Source of the DNA: an uncultured Clostridium sp.
GTDB lineage: Bacteria; Bacillota; Clostridia; TANB77; CAG-508
Direction of reading: 5' to 3'
NCBI GenBank assembly: GCA_900553405.1
Contig: USDF01000010.1
Span: forward strand, 1-35,602
Length of the DNA stretch: 35,602 nt
Both the position numbers and the translations under genes were made by a program. Positions 31,722 to 35,602 of the stretch are shown piece by piece (the stretch's first letter is position 1; every line of letters starts with the position of its first letter). The notes beneath the pieces were generated by a model. The model was not told where the DNA came from and did no database searches. It saw nothing but the letters and a program-made list of their open reading frames with translations.

Positions 31722-32810
31722 TTACTTTAATGATGTACTATTATTTATTATTAAAATACTATATATAAATAATATGTCTTGATTTGAAAAATTAATGTAT
31801 TCATTTAATATTTTTGGTGATATATATCTAGTATCAACTACTGTAATTTTTTTGTAACCTGATACTAATAATGGAATTAAACTGCTTGCATAAGAGTCTC
31901 TAAATACCACTAGTTCTTTTGTAGATTCACTTTTATCATTTTCTATTGTTAATAATGGCACCGCACCTGATAAATATATGTCATATTTATCTAAACTATC
32001 TTTCTTAGACATATCATATATTTTTGTATATTCTTTTGTTTCATAATTATAAACTTTGCAGTTTTCTAAAATATCATTGGTTAATATTTTTATTTCATCT
32101 TCTTGTGTTTTTAATGGTAGTTGTCCTGAATATGCTCCTTCAAATTTAATAATACTTTTTGTTTCATATTCATCTTCTATTTTTACATTCATTTCATTTG
32201 CTATAACATTTGCTACTTTTAGTAAATTTTCTTGTTTCCAATGAGTATCTGTTTTATAATAGTCTGATAATTGTAATTCGTTAAAAAGGTTAATATATTT
32301 TGCAAACTGTAAATTTTCCTTTAACATATATTCTATTTTATTATAATCTAATTTCAAATTGTCCTCATTTACAAAATAATTCTTATCTGGAACTATTGAA
32401 AAATATATATTATTTTCATCTGTTAAATTTTCTTTTTTTATTTGAGTTATTTTATCTGCTATATTTTGAACTGAACTTTCATTTAACGGATATGTTTGTC
32501 CTATTATATATTCTTTATATTTATATAAATTATCGTAATCTTTCTTTTTAAAAATATTAAGTTCTACATTCGTTTTTAATTTTCTCATATTTTGTCTTTG
32601 AACAAATTGATCTGTTACATATAAGTCAAATTTTTCAAAAAATGTTCCATCAAATAATTTTGATATTGAAAATGAAGGTAGTTGTTCTAATTTTCTTCTT
32701 TCTGCTATAGAAATAGTGTCATCTTTTTTTATTATATTTATAAAAAATATAAGTATAACAAAAAATAAAAACATTACTGTAACTACAATATTTTTTACTT
32801 TATCTGTCAT
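31722..32810 (-). CDS. DHHW/AlgX-like SGNH-type protein, partner of MBOAT
   Basis: Extracytoplasmic partner that probably completes O-acetyl transfer to a surface polymer. The 362-residue protein has one N-terminal helix (about 8-26). The DHHW-type motif reads TDTHW at 187-191 (D188, H190), and S306 in VVFRDSYASS is the likely nucleophile. The domain order matches AlgJ/AlgX/DHHW proteins. The start is chosen at the ATG at 32810; the frame opens 4 codons earlier at a TTG that overlaps the GGAGGG ribosome binding site. It follows the MBOAT gene by 17 nt. Confidence 0.87.
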   Translation of the reverse strand: MTDKVKNIVVTVMFLFFVILIFFINIIKKDDTISIAERRKLEQLPSFSISKLFDGTFFEKFDLYVTDQFVQRQNMRKLKTNVELNIFKKKDYDNLYKYKEYIIGQTYPLNESSVQNIADKITQIKKENLTDENNIYFSIVPDKNYFVNEDNLKLDYNKIEYMLKENLQFAKYINLFNELQLSDYYKTDTHWKQENLLKVANVIANEMNVKIEDEYETKSIIKFEGAYSGQLPLKTQEDEIKILTNDILENCKVYNYETKEYTKIYDMSKKDSLDKYDIYLSGAVPLLTIENDKSESTKELVVFRDSYASSLIPLLVSGYKKITVVDTRYISPKILNEYINFSNQDILFIYSILIINNSTSLK

Positions 32811-32827
32811 TTTTCCCTCCAATTCTT

Positions 32828-34219
32828 TTAAAATCTAAAATATAAAAATGGATTATATGAGTTATCTACTAAATAAGCTGTAACAATAATTAATAATATA
32901 ATTATAAATATAGGTTCTAACAAATTTATAACTTTTTCAATACTTTTTTTCATTTTTAATTTTGTTATACATTTTTTAAATAACGGTGTTGTTCCTATTA
33001 TTGAAACTAGAAGTATTATAAAGTATTTCTTTAAACAATATAATGTATAATTGTTTATAAACACTTCTTTATTTATGCCAAATAAGCCATTTATATTGAT
33101 TATTGCATCTGACATATTGTTTGCATTAAATATAATAAAACTTATCATTACTATAAAAAGTACATATATTCTTTTAAAAATGTTAGGTAACTTTTCTATA
33201 TATTTTCCAATCCATAATTTTTCTATTATAAGTATTATTCCAAACATTAAGCCCCATATAACAAAATTCCAACTTGCTCCATGCCATATTCCTGTAAGTG
33301 TCCAAACTATAAGTAAATTTCTTACTAATACCTTTTTTCCTTTTTTGCTTCCACCTAATGGAATATATACATAGTCTCTAAACCATGAGCTTAGTGATAT
33401 ATGCCACCTTCTCCAAAATTCTGTTATACTCTTTGATATGTATGGATAATTAAAGTTTTCAAGAAATTCAAATCCAAATATTCTTCCTAATCCTATTGCC
33501 ATGTCTGAATACGCTGAAAAATCAAAATATATTTGTAACATATAACTTATTCCAAAAATCCAATAAAAAACTATGCTTTTTTCATCTGTTGCCGTAAATA
33601 ACTCACATAACTCTCCTAGCATATTTGCAATTAGCACTTTTTTGCCTAATCCTATTGTGAATCTTCTAACTCCATACGCAAACTTTTCAAAGGTATGTTT
33701 TCTATTATTTAACTCTTCTTCTATTGTTTCATATCTTACTATTGGTCCTGCAATTAATTGTGGAAATAATGAAACATATGTTGCAAGCTTTAAGAAATTT
33801 TTTTGTACTCTTACTTTATTTTTATATACATCTACCTCATAACTAATAATTTGAAAAGTATAAAATGAAATTCCTATTGGTAACGCAATCCTTAATACTG
33901 GTATATTTATACTTAATATATTATTTATATTTTCTAATATAAAGTCTGTATACTTAAATATTCCTAATAAACCTAAATGTATTATAATTATGCATATTAA
34001 TATTGATTTATTTTTGTACTTATCTATAAAAATTGCACCTATATACGCTATTAATATTTCAGCTAACATTAAAAATATGTATTTAGGCTCACCATAAAAG
34101 TAAAAAGCCATTGATGCTATAAATAGTATGAAATTCTTTGCCTTTTTTGGAACTATAAAATATAGTATTAATACTATAGGCAAAAAATAATATAAAAAAC
34201 TTATACTTGTAAAAAGCAT
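32828..34219 (-). CDS. MBOAT family O-acyltransferase (AlgI/PatA-like)
   Basis: Multi-span membrane protein that moves acyl groups, usually acetyl, across the membrane to a surface polysaccharide. The 463-residue protein of usual length has about 11 helices. Conserved marks are FPQLIAGPIVRY, FDFSAYSDMAIGLGR, FWRRWHISLSSWFRDYVYIPLGG with H273, and the active-site H313 in LTGIWHGASWNF. TAGGAGG precedes the start. A 13-bp hairpin lies just upstream of that ribosome binding site. The DHHW gene follows directly, the standard two-protein arrangement. Confidence 0.95.
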   Translation of the reverse strand: MLFTSISFLYYFLPIVLILYFIVPKKAKNFILFIASMAFYFYGEPKYIFLMLAEILIAYIGAIFIDKYKNKSILICIIIIHLGLLGIFKYTDFILENINNILSINIPVLRIALPIGISFYTFQIISYEVDVYKNKVRVQKNFLKLATYVSLFPQLIAGPIVRYETIEEELNNRKHTFEKFAYGVRRFTIGLGKKVLIANMLGELCELFTATDEKSIVFYWIFGISYMLQIYFDFSAYSDMAIGLGRIFGFEFLENFNYPYISKSITEFWRRWHISLSSWFRDYVYIPLGGSKKGKKVLVRNLLIVWTLTGIWHGASWNFVIWGLMFGIILIIEKLWIGKYIEKLPNIFKRIYVLFIVMISFIIFNANNMSDAIININGLFGINKEVFINNYTLYCLKKYFIILLVSIIGTTPLFKKCITKLKMKKSIEKVINLLEPIFIIILLIIVTAYLVDNSYNPFLYFRF

Positions 34220-34232
34220 TTTTTCCTCCTAT

Positions 34233-34266
34233 TAATAAAGCTTCCTATTTTAGGGAAGCTTTATTA
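34233..34266 (-). promoter_or_regulatory. Hairpin directly upstream of the MBOAT ribosome binding site
   Basis: Perfect 13-bp stem (34233-34245 with 34254-34266) with an 8-nt loop, between the DUF4358-like stop and the MBOAT ribosome binding site, which begins 4 nt after the stem. No T-run follows on the minus strand, so it is more likely an mRNA processing, stabilising or partial attenuation structure than a full terminator. Confidence 0.5.
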
Positions 34267-34271
34267 TTTTA

Positions 34272-34856
34272 TTATTGTACTATTATTTGTGGTGGAAGAT
34301 TTATATTTTCCTCTTCAGCCTTTTCTAGTTCTTTTCCTATGTTATTTCCTACATATTCTTTAAATTCATTATATACTGGCTTTGCCCAATCTTCACTAGA
34401 CATTACCATAAAAATTGTGTTTCCATTGTTAGTTATATACATCTTTTCAGCTGAAACGCAAATCCATTTTGACATATTTATATTTTCTAACATTTCTTTT
34501 TTTATTTCTTCAATATTTGCTCCTGATTTTACTTTAACAGTAACTGCTGAATATGCTTGTGAAGACATCAGTGGTTCAGATACAACTATTTTTTCAATGT
34601 CTTTATTTGATTTTAGTCCTGTATATGCTTTAACTTGTGTTTCATCTTCTATAGAAATTTCTTGTGTCTCTAAGTTTGGTAACTTTTCCCCTAGCTTGCT
34701 ATAAATTGTCTTAAACATTTCTTTCATTTGTTCTGCTGTTTCAATTTTACCTTCCTCGTTACCTTTGCTTTTGTTATTTATAATTAAAATAGCTCCTATT
34801 ATAACTGCTAATATTATAACTGCAATTATAATTATAGTTAAAGTTTGTTTTTTCAT
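34272..34856 (-). CDS. DUF4358-like lipid- or membrane-anchored protein of the acylation operon
   Basis: The 194-residue protein has an N-terminal hydrophobic helix (about 5-26) and an extracytoplasmic domain. The stretch AYSAVTVKVKSGANIEEIKKEM followed by a region ending NGNTIFMVMSS resembles DUF4358, a family often encoded beside MBOAT and DHHW genes. No Cys follows the helix, so it is not a lipoprotein. GGAGGAA precedes the start. It is the first gene of the operon and may regulate or assist the acylation pair. The family match is moderate. Confidence 0.75.
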   Translation of the reverse strand: MKKQTLTIIIIAVIILAVIIGAILIINNKSKGNEEGKIETAEQMKEMFKTIYSKLGEKLPNLETQEISIEDETQVKAYTGLKSNKDIEKIVVSEPLMSSQAYSAVTVKVKSGANIEEIKKEMLENINMSKWICVSAEKMYITNNGNTIFMVMSSEDWAKPVYNEFKEYVGNNIGKELEKAEEENINLPPQIIVQ

Positions 34857-34884
34857 ATGTATATTCCTCCTAATTTTTTTCTTA

Positions 34885-34948
34885 ATTATACTTTAACATA
34901 TTTTATAAAAAAAATAAACACCTTTAGTTAAAAATTATTTTGTATAAT
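34885..34948. promoter_or_regulatory. Divergent -10 boxes between the DUF4358-like gene and tspO
   Basis: Perfect TATAAT on the minus strand at 34885-34890 (toward the acylation operon) and on the plus strand at 34943-34948 (toward tspO, about 60 nt from its start). Neither has a good -35. Confidence 0.35.
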
Positions 34949-35007
34949 TTGTATATTTACATTTAATATTCAATATACTTATATAAAAACATTTAGTGAG
35001 GTATTTT

Positions 35008-35466
35008 ATGAAGAATTTTGGTTTATATTTAAAATCTATTTTATTGCCTGTTATAGTTGGCGGAGTCGTTGGTCTTATTATTTCAAACTTTATGGATTAT
35101 AACACTCTTGTAAAACCTCCTTTAGCTCCCCCTAGTATTCTATTTCCTATAATTTGGACTATTTTATATGTTTTAATGGGAATTTCTTACGGAATACTAA
35201 AAAGTAACTATAAAGTAGATATGGATGTTAAATTTATTTATTATTTACAATTAGGAGTAAATGCTTTATGGTCAATTTTCTTCTTTGTTTGTAAATTAAG
35301 ACTATTTTCTTTTATTTGGATACTTTTACTTGCATTACTCGTATTTATTATGATTATTAAATTTTATCAAAAAAATAAAGTATCAGGTCTTTTGCAAATT
35401 CCTTATCTTTTATGGGTTTTATTTGCTTCTTATTTGAATTTTGGCTTTTATTTATTAAATAGGTAA
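35008..35466 (+). CDS. tspO: TspO/MBR family membrane protein
   Basis: Five-helix membrane protein that binds porphyrins and related ligands in other bacteria; its exact role in Firmicutes is unclear. The 152-residue protein has the expected length and the family marks: KPPLAPPSILFPIIWTILYVLMG (helix 2 region), NALWSIFFF, and IPYLLWVLFASYLNFGFYLLN at the end. The ATG at 35008 is chosen over a GTG at 34996, because it gives the usual family N-terminus and GTGAGGT lies before it, although this ribosome binding site is weak. It is the only complete plus-strand gene in the window. Confidence 0.93.
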   Translation: MKNFGLYLKSILLPVIVGGVVGLIISNFMDYNTLVKPPLAPPSILFPIIWTILYVLMGISYGILKSNYKVDMDVKFIYYLQLGVNALWSIFFFVCKLRLFSFIWILLLALLVFIMIIKFYQKNKVSGLLQIPYLLWVLFASYLNFGFYLLNR

Positions 35467-35527
35467 TTAGTATTCTAGCACAATATAAACTGATATAATC
35501 TTATTGCTCTTATTATATTAGTAAAAA

Positions 35528-35555
35528 GTGGTACTCTTTAGTACCACCTTTTTTT
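35528..35555 (+). terminator. Rho-independent terminator after tspO
   Basis: 8-bp stem GTGGTACT/AGTACCAC (35528-35535, 35540-35547) with a CTTT loop and a run of seven T. It lies about 60 nt beyond the tspO stop. Confidence 0.85.
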
Positions 35556-35558
35556 ATA

Positions 35559-35598
35559 TAGTAGGAAAGTTCTCCTTGTAGGAGAACTTTCTGTACTA
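35559..35598. repeat. Palindromic hairpin at the window edge
   Basis: 11-bp perfect stem (GAAAGTTCTCC at 35565-35575, complement at 35581-35591) with loop TTGTA and outer TAGTA/TACTA pairing. It may be a terminator of a convergent gene beyond the edge, or a small repeat. Confidence 0.45.
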
Positions 35599-35602
35599 GA
35601 TA

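Noticed and set aside
1..35602. CRISPR array
   Set aside because: No regularly spaced direct repeats and no cas genes were seen.

Overview
The window reads as chromosome of a low-GC, endospore-forming Clostridia-like Firmicute, probably an uncultured gut lineage. This is inferred from the strong A/T bias, AAGGAGG-type ribosome binding sites, a SpoIVB sporulation protease, and Firmicute housekeeping genes (mrnC, rbgA, cdaA, the ireB-ruvX-DUF1292 block). Species cannot be named from sequence alone. Only the truncated murC at the left edge and tspO at the right edge lie on the plus strand. Everything between them is on the minus strand.

Layout, left to right: murC 3' part; spoIVB; a large Tad/type IV pilus-like locus (14858 down to 2801); DUF2651 Cys-rich membrane protein; truA, cdaA and a 39-residue membrane peptide; tRNA-Glu(CUC); mrnC-rbgA; a small accessory island (serine recombinase, trypsin-like protease, SWIM zinc finger protein, KilA-N protein, 42-residue ORF); HAD hydrolase, WecG/TagA glycosyltransferase and hpt; an HD hydrolase and a membrane protein; DUF1292, ruvX, ireB; a second pilus-linked operon (degenerate GAF-GGDEF protein, 792-residue CpaE-like protein with AT-hooks and LPGF repeats, secreted/membrane protein); a DHHW-MBOAT-DUF4358 surface acylation operon; tspO.

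The pilus-like locus is the most interesting part. In transcription order it encodes a CpaB/SAF protein, two MinD/CpaE-like proteins with eroded P-loops, a CpaF/TadA ATPase, a fused TadB-TadC-like platform protein, and at least six small proteins that start directly with a hydrophobic helix. Four of these begin MENA(S/V)xAL with no prepilin leader or signal peptide. No prepilin peptidase or secretin is visible here. The CpaF reading frame is broken by one extra base exactly in its Walker A motif. A near-consensus promoter sits inside the locus, just before a subunit block. The operon at 31544-27577 encodes a third CpaE-like protein with a non-canonical P-loop and a GGDEF-like protein lacking the GGDEF residues, and may supply localisation or regulation to the same machine.

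The recombinase island lies immediately upstream of rbgA and looks like a recent or domesticated insertion. Its combination of trypsin-like protease, SWIM protein and KilA-N protein has no function I can assign. Three GGGAC-containing inverted-repeat elements lie in gaps between genes; one appears to supply the -35 box of the tRNA promoter.
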